The notes: generated by a model from the letters alone, not told the origin. DNA of 64,000 nucleotides from CAWICD01 sp052267165 (GCA_052267165.1 JBKQHO010000049.1:1-64000), one strand, 5' to 3'; counted from the first letter of the stretch, positions 32,294 through 41,610 are shown. A program made the numbers and translations.

Positions 32294-33877
32294 GTGCAAG
32301 TCGCGCGCAATCTCTCTCATATGACTCGAGCCCGGTTTAGTATCGGCATCGACCTCGGTACGACGAATAGCGTTCTGGCGTTCGTGGCACTCGGCGGCGA
32401 TGCCGAAACACAGGTCTTGCCGATCCCCCAATTGGATGCGCCGGTCAACGTGGCCGAAGTACCGACACTCCCGTCCTTTCTCTATCTCCCGGAGAAAGCT
32501 CTGGCCAACCAGCTTTCGTACAAGAACGAGGGGGGCTGGACGATTGGCAGACTCGCGCGAGCGAAGGCTGCGGAATGTCCCGGCAGGGTCGCGCATTCCG
32601 CCAAATCTTGGCTCTGCCACAACGCGGCCGATCGCACCGCGCCATTTCTTCCGTGGGGGTCGGAGGACGTCGCCAGAGAGGAAAAAATCTCACCGGTTCG
32701 GGCTTCGGCGCTGCTCCTGCGCTACTTGCGCGACGCCTGGAACGACCGCTTCGCAGGTGCAGGCGCCGACTTCGCGTTCGACTCCCAAGTCATTACGGTC
32801 ACCGTTCCCGCGTCGTTCGATGCGGCGGCACAGCACTTGACGCTGGCCGCCGCGGACGAAGCCGGTTTCCCGGAAAGCATTGCGCTGCTCGAGGAACCGC
32901 ACGCCGCATTCTATTGCTGGCTCGAGCAGAATGATTTCGCCAAGGACCTGTGGTTCAAGCTGTCCGAGCACGGCACCGGAGCTGACCATGTCTTGATAGT
33001 CGACGTCGGCGGCGGCACCTCGGACTTCAGCCTGTTCGAATTCGGTCCAAATGATGGAAGCCGTGGCCTGGGGATCGAGCGCATTGGGGTGAGCGAACAT
33101 ATCCTGCTCGGGGGCGACAACATGGATTTGGCCATCGCCCAACGGCTTGAAACGCAGCTCGTGAATGAAGGCGAGGGACTCTCGGGCGGCCAGTGGGCTT
33201 ATCTCGTAGCCCGCTGCCGCGACGTCAAGGAGACGGCGCTGTCCAGTAAGGGCCGGCCCGACGAAGTGTTCACCGTCTCTATTCCTGGGCGTGGCTCAGG
33301 CCTCAGCGCCGGGGCGCGCTCGGCGAAGCTCGCGCGCGCGGAGATCGAAGCATTGCTCCTCGACGGGTTCTTTCCGGAATGCAACGCGGACGAGGTTCCG
33401 CTCCAGGCCAAGGCGGCTCTTGGGGAATGGGGGCTCCCCTACGCTCCCGACCCCGCTGTGACGCGGCACCTCGCTGAGTTTCTCAAGGGTCTTCCATCCG
33501 TCGGCGCGGTGCTCTTTAATGGTGGTTCGCTTTCACCTTGGCCTTTGCGTCAACGGATCTGCCGAGTGATCGGTAAATGGCAAGGGGTGCTTCCGCCGAT
33601 CGTTCTCGAAAACCCTGAACCCGCCTTCGCGGTCGCCCGCGGGGCAGCTCGCTTCGGCAAAATCGTTCTCTCGAAGGCGGAACGGATCGAGGAGCGTTAC
33701 GCCCACGCGATTTTTCTTGAAGCGCATGCGACCGAGCACGAGCGAGCAACTTTCCACCAGCGCGTTCGGGAGAGGGCATACGCGCTTTGGGAAGTGGAAG
33801 GCCGGCCGGAGGGTCGAGAGTTCGATCACTGGAGTCGAGCCGAGCTCGAAGTCCATGCCTCGGGCCGCCTCTCCTAA
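32294..33877 (+). CDS. Atypical Hsp70-family ATPase with C-terminal DUF2934-like segment
   Basis: 527 residues from GTG 32294, chosen because GGAG lies 7 bases before it; ATG 32324 is an alternative. ATPase motifs: SIGIDLGTTNSVLAF, VTVPASFDAAAQHL, LLEEPHAAFYCW, VDVGGGTSDFSLF, ILLGGDNMDLAIA and VLFNGGSLSPWPLRQ. It ends soon after the ATPase domain. The last 45 residues, FHQRVRERAYALWEVEGRPE and on to HWSRAELE, match the short DUF2934 helix pattern. Partner Hsp70 proteins in DUF2760 loci are usually much longer with a DUF3731-type C-terminus, so this copy looks cut and capped. It ends convergently with the GH57 gene, overlapping by 4 bases. Confidence 0.85.
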   Translation: MQVARNLSHMTRARFSIGIDLGTTNSVLAFVALGGDAETQVLPIPQLDAPVNVAEVPTLPSFLYLPEKALANQLSYKNEGGWTIGRLARAKAAECPGRVAHSAKSWLCHNAADRTAPFLPWGSEDVAREEKISPVRASALLLRYLRDAWNDRFAGAGADFAFDSQVITVTVPASFDAAAQHLTLAAADEAGFPESIALLEEPHAAFYCWLEQNDFAKDLWFKLSEHGTGADHVLIVDVGGGTSDFSLFEFGPNDGSRGLGIERIGVSEHILLGGDNMDLAIAQRLETQLVNEGEGLSGGQWAYLVARCRDVKETALSSKGRPDEVFTVSIPGRGSGLSAGARSAKLARAEIEALLLDGFFPECNADEVPLQAKAALGEWGLPYAPDPAVTRHLAEFLKGLPSVGAVLFNGGSLSPWPLRQRICRVIGKWQGVLPPIVLENPEPAFAVARGAARFGKIVLSKAERIEERYAHAIFLEAHATEHERATFHQRVRERAYALWEVEGRPEGREFDHWSRAELEVHASGRLS

Positions 33878-35061
33878 GAAAATCGTCTGCCTGCTTCACC
33901 GAGGAACCAGCTTGCGGCGTCGAGATCGTCGTGGCAGCGTTGCACCCACGCCTCTCCCCAGAAGACGTTGCAGCTCGTCTGGGCTCGCAAGATGCGCCAC
34001 TCGGCCTCTTGCAGGAGGCAGTAGACCTGCGGATCGTCCGAACCGACGCCGATAGCGTTCTGCCAGGCCGCGTATACGGCTTGGCTCAGCCCAGCGACGC
34101 GAGTCGATGCTTCCCGCTGCGCCGCCGACCCCGTCCACTGCACGAAGTCCGTCCCGTGATGCCAGCCCGTGTTCCATGCACCAGGACGGACCCGGACCTC
34201 ACCGTAGGCGCCGTGCGTGTCGAGATACTCATCGATGAACGTGGGACGGATTCCGGCGCTTTGGTTGGAGCGGACCCGCTCGAGCAGATCTCGGTAAAAG
34301 CCCCCCCAGAAGTTGGCGGACGTCGAAGTGTTGCGGAACCAACCGCCGTTGTCTCCGTCGGTTGCTGTCGTGACCAACGGAGTGAAGTCGCAGAACCGTG
34401 TACGGGCGCAGACTTCTCCGACGAACCAACCGGCGTCCATACCTGCTTCTTGGGCGTCTGAAAGTTGCCGGTCTCGAACGACGACGAGAATCTCCTCGCC
34501 GCCGAAACGGGCTACGTGCGGTCGATAACGCACTTCCTCCCAGCGCATCGGTGTGATCGGTTCGACGTGTTCGCTGTCGACAAGCACGTAGCGATACCCG
34601 GCGCGTTTGAGTGTTGGAATGAGCTCCATGCAAAAGCCCATTTCGGGCGGCCAGAAGCCTGGGAAGTCGCTCCGGTTAAAAAGATGCCGACCGATGCCCT
34701 GCCAGCGCAGAACTTGTTCATCCCAATCGCGCGGCGGGGTGAGGGGTAGAACCGGATGGTAATAACCGGTGCCGAGGATCTGAATCAGCGCAGTATTTTG
34801 CAAATGCCACAGCAAAGCGCCGCAATCGACGATTCCGTAGGCCCCACGCTGGAACTCGGGTTGGGACAGCGTTTCGAGCAGCGTGCCGGACAGGGAGAGA
34901 TGCACACGGCCGACGTCCTCGAATCCCCAGAGCGCCCGTGGAATGCGGTCGATGGCCCACAGGATCTCCTTGGCCGTCCAGTCGTCACGCTCGAGCATTC
35001 CCTCGAGGTTGCCCGCCGGCTGGTGCAGATTGAGCACCAAGGCAAACCGCGCGTCAGTCAT
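33874..35061 (-). CDS. Glycoside hydrolase family 57 enzyme, copy A
   Basis: GH57 enzymes act on alpha-glucans as amylases, branching enzymes or 4-alpha-glucanotransferases. Conserved regions in order: LNLHQPAGN near residue 10 (region 1), VHLSLSGTLLE, GFWPPEMGFCMEL with the expected nucleophile Glu (region 3), ATDGDNGGWF with the Asp (region 4), and ETSCN-like QTSCNVFWGEAW (region 5). 395 residues, with a C-terminal helical bundle ending FLGEAG. A near-duplicate lies at 42245-43432, starting and ending alike. CGGAG precedes the ATG. It follows glgA after 21 bases on the same strand. Confidence 0.88.
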   Translation of the reverse strand: MTDARFALVLNLHQPAGNLEGMLERDDWTAKEILWAIDRIPRALWGFEDVGRVHLSLSGTLLETLSQPEFQRGAYGIVDCGALLWHLQNTALIQILGTGYYHPVLPLTPPRDWDEQVLRWQGIGRHLFNRSDFPGFWPPEMGFCMELIPTLKRAGYRYVLVDSEHVEPITPMRWEEVRYRPHVARFGGEEILVVVRDRQLSDAQEAGMDAGWFVGEVCARTRFCDFTPLVTTATDGDNGGWFRNTSTSANFWGGFYRDLLERVRSNQSAGIRPTFIDEYLDTHGAYGEVRVRPGAWNTGWHHGTDFVQWTGSAAQREASTRVAGLSQAVYAAWQNAIGVGSDDPQVYCLLQEAEWRILRAQTSCNVFWGEAWVQRCHDDLDAASWFLGEAGRRFS

Positions 35062-35082
35062 AGAGCTCCGACTCCGCTGATC

Positions 35083-36555
35083 TCACTTATGACGAATGTG
35101 TTCATAGATGTTGACATAGTCTTGGCCCGGACCAGCCCACGAATGATCTTGCCGCATTCCGTTAATCATGAGTTGCTGGAATTCCGCTGGGTAGTCGTAC
35201 CAGAGTCCGATGGCTCGATTGAGTGCCGACTCGACCGCCGTATGGTCGACCTGATGGAAGACGTAGCCGTTGCGTTCCCAGTGAGGTCGGTCCGAGTAGT
35301 CGCGATCGAAGATCGTGTCCACCAATCCGCCGACAGCCCGCACAATCGGAACGGTGCCGTACTTCAACGCAATCATCTGAGTGAGGCCGCACGGCTCGAA
35401 CATGCTCGGCAAAACGATCATGTCGGCTCCCGCGTAAATCAAGTGGGCCAATCCTTCATCGAAGCCGATCTCGAGATGGCAGTCGGGATTGTCGTTCAGA
35501 TGGTGCTTGAGGTGCCAGAAGTGCGCGTTGATCGCCGGTTCCGGGCACCTACCCATGACGACGACTTGGATTCCTCGCGCAAGGGCATGGAAGATGGCAT
35601 GGTGGATGAGGTCGACGCCCTTTTGGCGGTCGAGTCGACCGACGTAGGCCAAGATCGGCTTGAACTCGTTGCGGAGCAACAAGCGGTTACGCAGGGCCCA
35701 CTTGCTCGCGTACTTCCGCTCGACCGTCTCCGGCGTGTATCGCTCGGGGATAAGGACGTCGACCTCAGGGTTCCACACGTCGTAGTCGACGCCGTTGAGC
35801 ACTCCCCCGAACTTGCCCCGGTTGATTTCGAGGGTGTGTAGCAAGCCCATCGCCTGGTCGCTATGCAGCGCCTCCCGGGCGTGCTGCGGCGAGACCGTGG
35901 TGACGAAGTTCGAGTAAACGATGGCGCCTTTCATGAGGTTGAGCGCGCCGGGGTTGAGGTTGTCACGCAGGCGATCGTAATTGAAAAAGTGCGCGGGGCG
36001 CCTCAGCCCAGTGGCCCAAAGGGTGCTTTCGCCGGTGATCCCCTGGTGAGCGAAGTTGTGGATCGTGTAACAGACCCGTTGATTGCCCATTCCGATGTGC
36101 TGGTAGATCTCGTAGAGGAGGACCGGCACGAGCGCGGTCTGCCAGTCGTGACAATGGATGATGTCGGGGCGGCGGTTCGTCTGCAACATGAACTCCATGG
36201 CTGCCTTCGAAAAGAAGGCAAATCTCGTGTCGTCATCGACGAAGCCATAGAGATGCCCGCGATTGAAGAAGTTGTCAGACGAATGCGGCTCGATGAAGAA
36301 GCAACGCCTGCCGTGGACGAAGCCGAACCAGACCGTGCACCGAACGGACCCGCCGTACCAAGGCACCCAGAGGTTCTCGTAGCAGACCGAGAGCCCATGG
36401 ATCTGGTCGTAGCGCATGCAGTCGTATTTGGGCAGAATGATGTCGACCACGTGGCCGCGCATCTCGAGTTCGCGGCTGAGGCCGAAAATGACCTCGCCCA
36501 GCCCACCCGCTTGCGCCACCGGGGCACACTCGGAAGCGATCATGACGAGGAACAA
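35083..36555 (-). CDS. glgA: Glycogen synthase, GlgA2 type
   Basis: A GT5 glucosyltransferase that extends alpha-1,4-glucan from a sugar nucleotide. The N-terminus MIASECAPVAQAGGLGEVIF and PKYDCMRYDQIHGL closely resemble cyanobacterial GlgA2. HCHDWQTALVPVLLYEIYQH, TIHNFAHQG, VLNGVDYDVWNPE and the C-terminal MFEPCGLTQMIALKYGTVPIVR motif are all present. The ADP-glucose-contact Lys of the KxGGL motif is Gln here (AQAGGLG). Start is TTG 36555 behind a perfect AAGGAGG at 5 bases. 490 residues is normal. A decayed second copy lies at 44947-45330. Confidence 0.93.
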   Translation of the reverse strand: MFLVMIASECAPVAQAGGLGEVIFGLSRELEMRGHVVDIILPKYDCMRYDQIHGLSVCYENLWVPWYGGSVRCTVWFGFVHGRRCFFIEPHSSDNFFNRGHLYGFVDDDTRFAFFSKAAMEFMLQTNRRPDIIHCHDWQTALVPVLLYEIYQHIGMGNQRVCYTIHNFAHQGITGESTLWATGLRRPAHFFNYDRLRDNLNPGALNLMKGAIVYSNFVTTVSPQHAREALHSDQAMGLLHTLEINRGKFGGVLNGVDYDVWNPEVDVLIPERYTPETVERKYASKWALRNRLLLRNEFKPILAYVGRLDRQKGVDLIHHAIFHALARGIQVVVMGRCPEPAINAHFWHLKHHLNDNPDCHLEIGFDEGLAHLIYAGADMIVLPSMFEPCGLTQMIALKYGTVPIVRAVGGLVDTIFDRDYSDRPHWERNGYVFHQVDHTAVESALNRAIGLWYDYPAEFQQLMINGMRQDHSWAGPGQDYVNIYEHIRHK

Positions 36556-36708
36556 AGCAACCTCCTTACTCCGTACTTAGGCCGTTGTATCCGCCAGCCG
36601 TCGCCTGGACCAAGGGTCATTTCGATGGATCTCTCTATCTGTATCGATGCTGGGTGAGACCAGCTCGATGAAGTCCCGCCGGCGCGGGCTCGATGCTCTC
36701 GCGAGCAC

Positions 36709-39522
36709 TCAAACGTTTTGCAGGATCTGGTGAAATTCGTGCTCGTTGAGCGCCCCGCGCTCCAGTACCGCTCGGGCGACCGCGTCGATCTTACGCCAAA
36801 GTTCTGCGACGAGTCTTTCTGCGCGGGTAACGAGCCGTCTCTCACACGACTCATAGGCGATCTGGCCAGGCGCGGAGCTTGACAGACGGCTGGTGAGTTC
36901 AGCGACCAAGTCAGCGTCGTAGTCCGCTGGGGCCGGGCGAGAATGCCCAGTTACTGTTTTCTCGGTGATCGCGCCCACCATCGTCGCCATGATGTAGCAT
37001 TCAAGCAAGTGGCGCCGCTCAGACCACGTGGCGTTGTGCAGGCGATCGCGAAGCTGCCCGCGCCCAAAAGGAGCGTGCTCCGTCGAGTTCGTTTCCTCGC
37101 TCGCCACGATGATGGGCAACACCGTGGTCTCTGGCAAGAGCGCCCAAAGCGCGACGGCGTGAGCGGCTTGGTGGTAGGCCATCGCTCGCACTGGATCCTC
37201 GGTGAAACTCGAGATCCCGATGTTTGTGTTTGCTTTCAGCGCGAGCACAGACTTCGGCGGTGCCGGCGAGAGCGCAGCCTGGCGTTCGTGCGCGCCGAGT
37301 TCGTTTGCGCTCGCGCCGTTGTTCGGGTCGGGTTCCAGCACGATTACCGCTTGTGGCGGCAGTGTCAGCGATAGCGCATACGGCCGTCCGTGCGCGCCGG
37401 GTTCCGTTGCGGTCAGCTCGCCCGGATTTCCGCAAGTTCGTCCGCCGTACAGCTCTGCGTCGGTGTTCAAGCGCTCCTGGTACGCACCGCCCTGCGGCAC
37501 GCCGATGCGGTAATCGTGATGCGCAACGCCGCTTGCGTTGAGGACGACAACCAGGAACGCGCCGCTTTGTGGATCGCGGCGAAGAAAGGAGATGACCACG
37601 CTCGCCGGGTCCGTGCAGTCGATCCACTCGAAACCGGCGGGTTCGGCGTCACCCTGGTAGAGTGCCGGTGACTCCCGATAGAAGCGGTTCAGATCGCGGA
37701 CCAGCGCGTGCACGCCTTGGCGCCGCGGATCGTCTTCGAGCTGCTCCCAGTCGAGGCTGCCCGACGATTCGTTCCACTCACCCTCCTGTGCGAACTCACC
37801 GCCCATGAACATGAGCTTCTTCCCGGGGTGCGTGTACATGAAGGCGTAGAGCGCGCGCAGGCTCGCAAAGCGTCGCTCGTCGTCACCGGGCATGCGTCCG
37901 AGGAGCGAGCGCTTGAGGTGGACGACCTCATCGTGTGAGAACGAAAGGATGAAATTTTCCGTCCACGCGTACCAGATCCCGAATGACACTTCGTTGAGGT
38001 GGTGTCCGCGAAAGAGCGGATCGACCGAAAAGAAGCGCAGGGTGTCGTGCATCCACCCCATGTTCCACTTGTAGCCGAAGCCTAGCCCACCCGAATCGAT
38101 CGGCCACGAAACCATCGGAAACGCGGTCGATTCCTCGGCGATCGTCATTGCACTAGGAAACTCGCGGTAGACGGTCGTGTTGAAGCGGCGCAGGAAAGCC
38201 ACGGCTTCGAGGTTCTCGTTGCCGCCGCGCAGGTTGGGCAGCCATTCACCGTACTGGCGACCGTAGTCAAGATAGACGATCGAGGAGACGGCGTCGACAC
38301 GCAGGCCGTCGATGTGGAGCTGGTCGAGCCAGAACAGCGCGCTTGCGATCAGAAAGTTCGAGACTTCGACGCGTTCGAAGTTGTACGAGTACGTGCCCCA
38401 CTCGAAGTGGAAGCCCTTGCGTCTGTCCATGTGCTCGTACAGATGCGTGCCGTCGAAGTAGACCAGGCCGTGAGTGTCGGCGGGGAAGTGGCCGGGCACC
38501 CAGTCGAGGATGACTCCGATCCCCTGGGCGTGCGCGCGGTCGACGAACACGCGGAAGTCGTCCGGCGACCCGTGTCGGCTCGTCGGAGCGAACATCCCGG
38601 TCGTCTGATAGCCCCAAGAGCCGTCGAAGGGGTGTTCGGTGATTGGCAGCAGCTCGACATGCGTGAAGCCGAGTTCGCGTACGTAGGGTAGGAGCGTATC
38701 GGCCAGCTCTCCGTACGTGAGCATCGAGTCGCCTTCGCCCTTGCGTCGCCATGAGCCGAGATGCACTTCGTAGATCGCGATCGGGCGGTCGCGCCGTGAC
38801 GTTTCGGCGCGCTGTTCCAACCACAGTGCGTCACCCCAGACATGCGTACTGGGTGGCACGACGATCGAGGCCGTTGCCGGCCGCAGCTCGTGAGCGAAGC
38901 CAACGGGGTCAGCGCGCAGGGGCAGCAGATTGCGGTCGGGTCCGACGATCTCGTACTTGTAGTGGTTGCCGGCCAGCTCGACCGGGATGAAGATCTCCCA
39001 GACGCCGCATTCGCGCCGCAAGCGCATCGCGTGAACGCGGCCGTCCCAATCGTTGAAGTCACCGACCACGCTGACCCGTCTCGCGTTTGGGGCCCAGACC
39101 GCGAAGGCCGTGCCGCGCACCCCCTCCAGCTCGCGTAGGTGCGCGCCGAGCACCTCCCACAGCCGAGGGTGCTCTCCTTGCCGGATTAGCCAGGTGTCTG
39201 CGTCGCTGAGCACCTTCCCGAAGCGATAGGGGTCCTCGAGTTCCGCGACCGACAGACCGTCGTTCTCGCGAAACCGATATGGGAACGGCTCGCCTTGGGG
39301 CAGTTCGAGGCTGAAGACACCCTCGGGATGGACCCGCGCAAGGAGGCCCGCACCGGCGCCAGTCCGGGCGTCGATCAGCTCGAGCGATTCCGCCTTTGGA
39401 CGAAACGCTCGCACGACTAGGCCACCTTCCGGAATGCGGTGCATTCCCAAGATGCCGAACGGATCACCGTCGCCGCTGTGAGCGAGGCCTTTGATCCGAG
39501 CCGCCTCTGCCATCAGTAGCAT
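36709..39522 (-). CDS. glgB: 1,4-alpha-glucan branching enzyme fused to an inactive M41 (FtsH-peptidase)-like domain
   Basis: Residues 1 to about 735 are a complete GlgB: an extra N-terminal beta-domain, CBM48 (GTAFAVWAPNARRVSVVGDFN), YEVHLGSWRR, HVELLPITEHPFDGSWGYQ, nucleophile Asp in DGLRVDAVSSIVYLDY, Glu in MTIAEESTAFP, SFSHDEVVHLK and MFMGGEFAQ. After PQAVIVLEPDP comes about 200 residues not found in GlgB: EDPVRAMAYHQAAHAVALWA, where the zinc-protease HExGH reads HQAAH (residues 784-788), then a helical part ending AVLERGALNEHEFHQIL, the usual end of M41-like peptidases. The catalytic Glu is lost, so a scaffold or binding role is likelier than proteolysis. It leads glgA by 153 bases. Confidence 0.88.
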   Translation of the reverse strand: MLLMAEAARIKGLAHSGDGDPFGILGMHRIPEGGLVVRAFRPKAESLELIDARTGAGAGLLARVHPEGVFSLELPQGEPFPYRFRENDGLSVAELEDPYRFGKVLSDADTWLIRQGEHPRLWEVLGAHLRELEGVRGTAFAVWAPNARRVSVVGDFNDWDGRVHAMRLRRECGVWEIFIPVELAGNHYKYEIVGPDRNLLPLRADPVGFAHELRPATASIVVPPSTHVWGDALWLEQRAETSRRDRPIAIYEVHLGSWRRKGEGDSMLTYGELADTLLPYVRELGFTHVELLPITEHPFDGSWGYQTTGMFAPTSRHGSPDDFRVFVDRAHAQGIGVILDWVPGHFPADTHGLVYFDGTHLYEHMDRRKGFHFEWGTYSYNFERVEVSNFLIASALFWLDQLHIDGLRVDAVSSIVYLDYGRQYGEWLPNLRGGNENLEAVAFLRRFNTTVYREFPSAMTIAEESTAFPMVSWPIDSGGLGFGYKWNMGWMHDTLRFFSVDPLFRGHHLNEVSFGIWYAWTENFILSFSHDEVVHLKRSLLGRMPGDDERRFASLRALYAFMYTHPGKKLMFMGGEFAQEGEWNESSGSLDWEQLEDDPRRQGVHALVRDLNRFYRESPALYQGDAEPAGFEWIDCTDPASVVISFLRRDPQSGAFLVVVLNASGVAHHDYRIGVPQGGAYQERLNTDAELYGGRTCGNPGELTATEPGAHGRPYALSLTLPPQAVIVLEPDPNNGASANELGAHERQAALSPAPPKSVLALKANTNIGISSFTEDPVRAMAYHQAAHAVALWALLPETTVLPIIVASEETNSTEHAPFGRGQLRDRLHNATWSERRHLLECYIMATMVGAITEKTVTGHSRPAPADYDADLVAELTSRLSSSAPGQIAYESCERRLVTRAERLVAELWRKIDAVARAVLERGALNEHEFHQILQNV

Positions 39523-40075
39523 GTGAATGCTTCGTCGGCGGGCGTGAGGTCGGCGTTTGAAAAGAGCTTGCGAAAGAAGGGGGACGCCCCGCCCTTACGT
39601 GGGTTGAGGCGATCGGCGCCGCCCCTAGGAGGCAGTCGAGGCGAGAGCTCGGCGATATCCTCCGACCAAGTGCTGATGTGGTCAGAGCCGGCGGAGAATC
39701 CCACTCGACACCCCCCCTCGAAACGAGAGATGAAAATCTTGCAAGGCTTCGATCGACGGCGGTTCAAGAGGAACCAAGAAAGACGGCGCTCGAACTCGGT
39801 TGGCTTAAGCGCCAATGCTGGCCGTCGTTGGAACCGCGAGGCGCTGTCGAGCGGTGCCATTAGGTACAAAGTGCACATACCAGCACTTGACCGCTTGGTC
39901 CTGTGTTTTTGCGTCAATGCGCTTGTGGCGATCCCCGGCGGGCACGGCAGCACACGAGACGCGTCGAACTCCGGGGCGCCAGGGCTTCGCGGCTGCGCGC
40001 GCACTTTGTCCTCCGATGAGCCTGACGTCGGACACACCGATCGCGTGGGGTTCTGACTGGCGAAACGGTGTGTTC
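39523..40075. other. Intergenic region upstream of glgB
   Basis: 553 bases. A plus-strand frame spans most of it but its product is Arg/Ser-rich, without motif or ribosome site, and I reject it. It should contain the glgB promoter (minus strand). Nothing else recognised. Confidence 0.45.
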
Positions 40076-40783
40076 TTAGCAGCTGTGCTCCTTGGCTTCG
40101 GGGCGTACGATCTTGATGTAGCGCCGCCGTCGAGCGACGATCGGCAGCGTCGCGAGCGCCACGCCGGCAACGATCGCGAACGGCCAGGCGGGCGTCGCGG
40201 CCATCGCCATGGCGAGCCACGACCAAGGTGACGAACGTGCAGCCGGCGCTGGACCCTCGTCCCAAAGCGTGCAGCTAGCAGCGGCTCGACCCTGGATACT
40301 GAAACGTCGGCAGCGGGCGAGCAGCTTTGGTAAGTCGTCGCCGTTCACCTCGAGCAGGTGCATCGCTGCAGCGCCGGCGGGCGTCGTGACGGCACTGGCG
40401 ATACGCGCCGACGCAAACCGGATGTGCGCCCCCGCGACGGCTCCGCCGACGAACCATGCGCCGAGCCCAACGATCCCGACTAGCGCTAGCACCGTAATCC
40501 AAGGCGAACGATACCACCTGCCCGACGGCCGCTGGTGGTGGGCGGCGATGCGGGCCGCGGCCGCCTCGACACGCTGCGCAATCGCTTCAAAGCGTTTGAT
40601 TCGCTCGTCGAGCCGCCGGCGAAAGAGGAGTTGCTCGGCGACTGCGATTAGCACCGGGTGGTCTGGCGTAATCCCATGACGCATGCAGACCGCTCCGAGC
40701 TCGGCACGCTCTTCGGCCGTCAGCTCCGTCGCGAAGACGCGTTCGACAGCTCCCGGATCGAAGTCAGAGGCTCCGGGACTCAC
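40076..40783 (-). CDS. Membrane protein resembling conjugal-transfer TraM
   Basis: 235 residues. A soluble N-terminal part (LTAEERAELGAVCMRHGITPDHPVL) leads into a charged helix (RRRLDERIKRFEAIAQRVEAAAARI). A membrane span follows (WITVLALVGIVGLGAWFVGG), then a small extracytoplasmic domain with two Cys (ARCRRFSI, ASCTLWDEG), a second span (WPFAIVAGVALATLPIV) and a basic tail. Its start overlaps the preceding TraL-like ATPase by 4 bases, the same gene order as traL-traM in IncP-type plasmids. The likeness to TraM rests on layout and pairing more than on sequence, so the name is tentative. Confidence 0.55.
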   Translation of the reverse strand: MSPGASDFDPGAVERVFATELTAEERAELGAVCMRHGITPDHPVLIAVAEQLLFRRRLDERIKRFEAIAQRVEAAAARIAAHHQRPSGRWYRSPWITVLALVGIVGLGAWFVGGAVAGAHIRFASARIASAVTTPAGAAAMHLLEVNGDDLPKLLARCRRFSIQGRAAASCTLWDEGPAPAARSSPWSWLAMAMAATPAWPFAIVAGVALATLPIVARRRRYIKIVRPEAKEHSC

Positions 40784-41610
40784 CTCTTGCGACGTATCGC
40801 CGGTTTGGCTATAGCCCTCGGCTTGCCGTTCCGCGGCTGTGAACGCGTGGCTGGGGTCGGAGGTCGAGCCGGAGCCAAAGGGCGGTCACGAAAGGTCTCC
40901 GCCAGCTCGTCGAGTTGCGCGTTCACCTGCTCAACGAACGTCTTGATGCGGCCGCGATGCGACCACGAAGCTCCGGACAAACGATCGGAGAAGGCATCAA
41001 ACGAAAGACCGGAAGTTTTAAAGGCAAACAGGACGTCGGGATCGTGCTCACGCGGGATTCGTATGGTAAGCGCCCGACGCTGTTCCATAGCCGGACGCAG
41101 AACCGTGCTCTCGTCGTAGGCCTTGAGGATCCCATCCTTTTCATTCTTGACGACCATCCATTGTACGTCGCGCATCTCATCGAACGTATCGACGTTGTTC
41201 ATGAGCGTGCTCAGTGACTCGACGTCCATCGTCAGGACATAGGGGATCGTGAGCTTGAGATGGGAGCCCACTTCATTGAGGAGCCCAGTTGTTCGCATTG
41301 CGCCAAGAATCGCGTGTAACTGCCCGGCACCCATGTCCACGACGAACGTCTCTGTGGTGGCGTCCTCCATCGCGCCAGCAATGCTATCGACCAGGGCGTT
41401 GACGGAGGATTCGATTAAGCGGCCAGCGTCGTCGTATAGGAAGAGATTCTCGACGCGGTTGTTGTTAACGTCGGCAAAGAACTTGTTCTCGGCGTCAGAG
41501 TCGACCCCATGCCAGACGATGTTTTGGCGGTCGAGCCAATTGGCGAGTAGATTTGCAAACGTCGTTTTTCCGACGCCGCCTTTTTGCCCGGTGATCAGAA
41601 CAAGTCTCAT
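40780..41610 (-). CDS. ParA/MipZ-like ATPase resembling conjugal-transfer TraL
   Basis: 276 residues. The deviant Walker A GQKGGVGKTTFANLLANWL at the N-terminus and HGVDSDAENKFFADV place it with the ParA/Soj/TraL group. FVVDMGAGQLHAIL is the Walker B region and MVVKNEKDG follows. The last 35 residues are a Pro/Arg-rich basic tail. AGGAGGG precedes the ATG. TraL proteins of conjugative plasmids show this size and the DSDAxN segment. It is followed with overlap by a TraM-like membrane protein. No relaxase, mating-pair or replication gene is seen, so this is an isolated module within the glycogen island. Confidence 0.75.
   Translation of the reverse strand: MRLVLITGQKGGVGKTTFANLLANWLDRQNIVWHGVDSDAENKFFADVNNNRVENLFLYDDAGRLIESSVNALVDSIAGAMEDATTETFVVDMGAGQLHAILGAMRTTGLLNEVGSHLKLTIPYVLTMDVESLSTLMNNVDTFDEMRDVQWMVVKNEKDGILKAYDESTVLRPAMEQRRALTIRIPREHDPDVLFAFKTSGLSFDAFSDRLSGASWSHRGRIKTFVEQVNAQLDELAETFRDRPLAPARPPTPATRSQPRNGKPRAIAKPAIRRKR

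Noticed and set aside
39523..40056. 177-residue plus-strand frame upstream of glgB
   Set aside because: Arg/Ser-rich with no motif or ribosome site; more likely the glgB promoter region.
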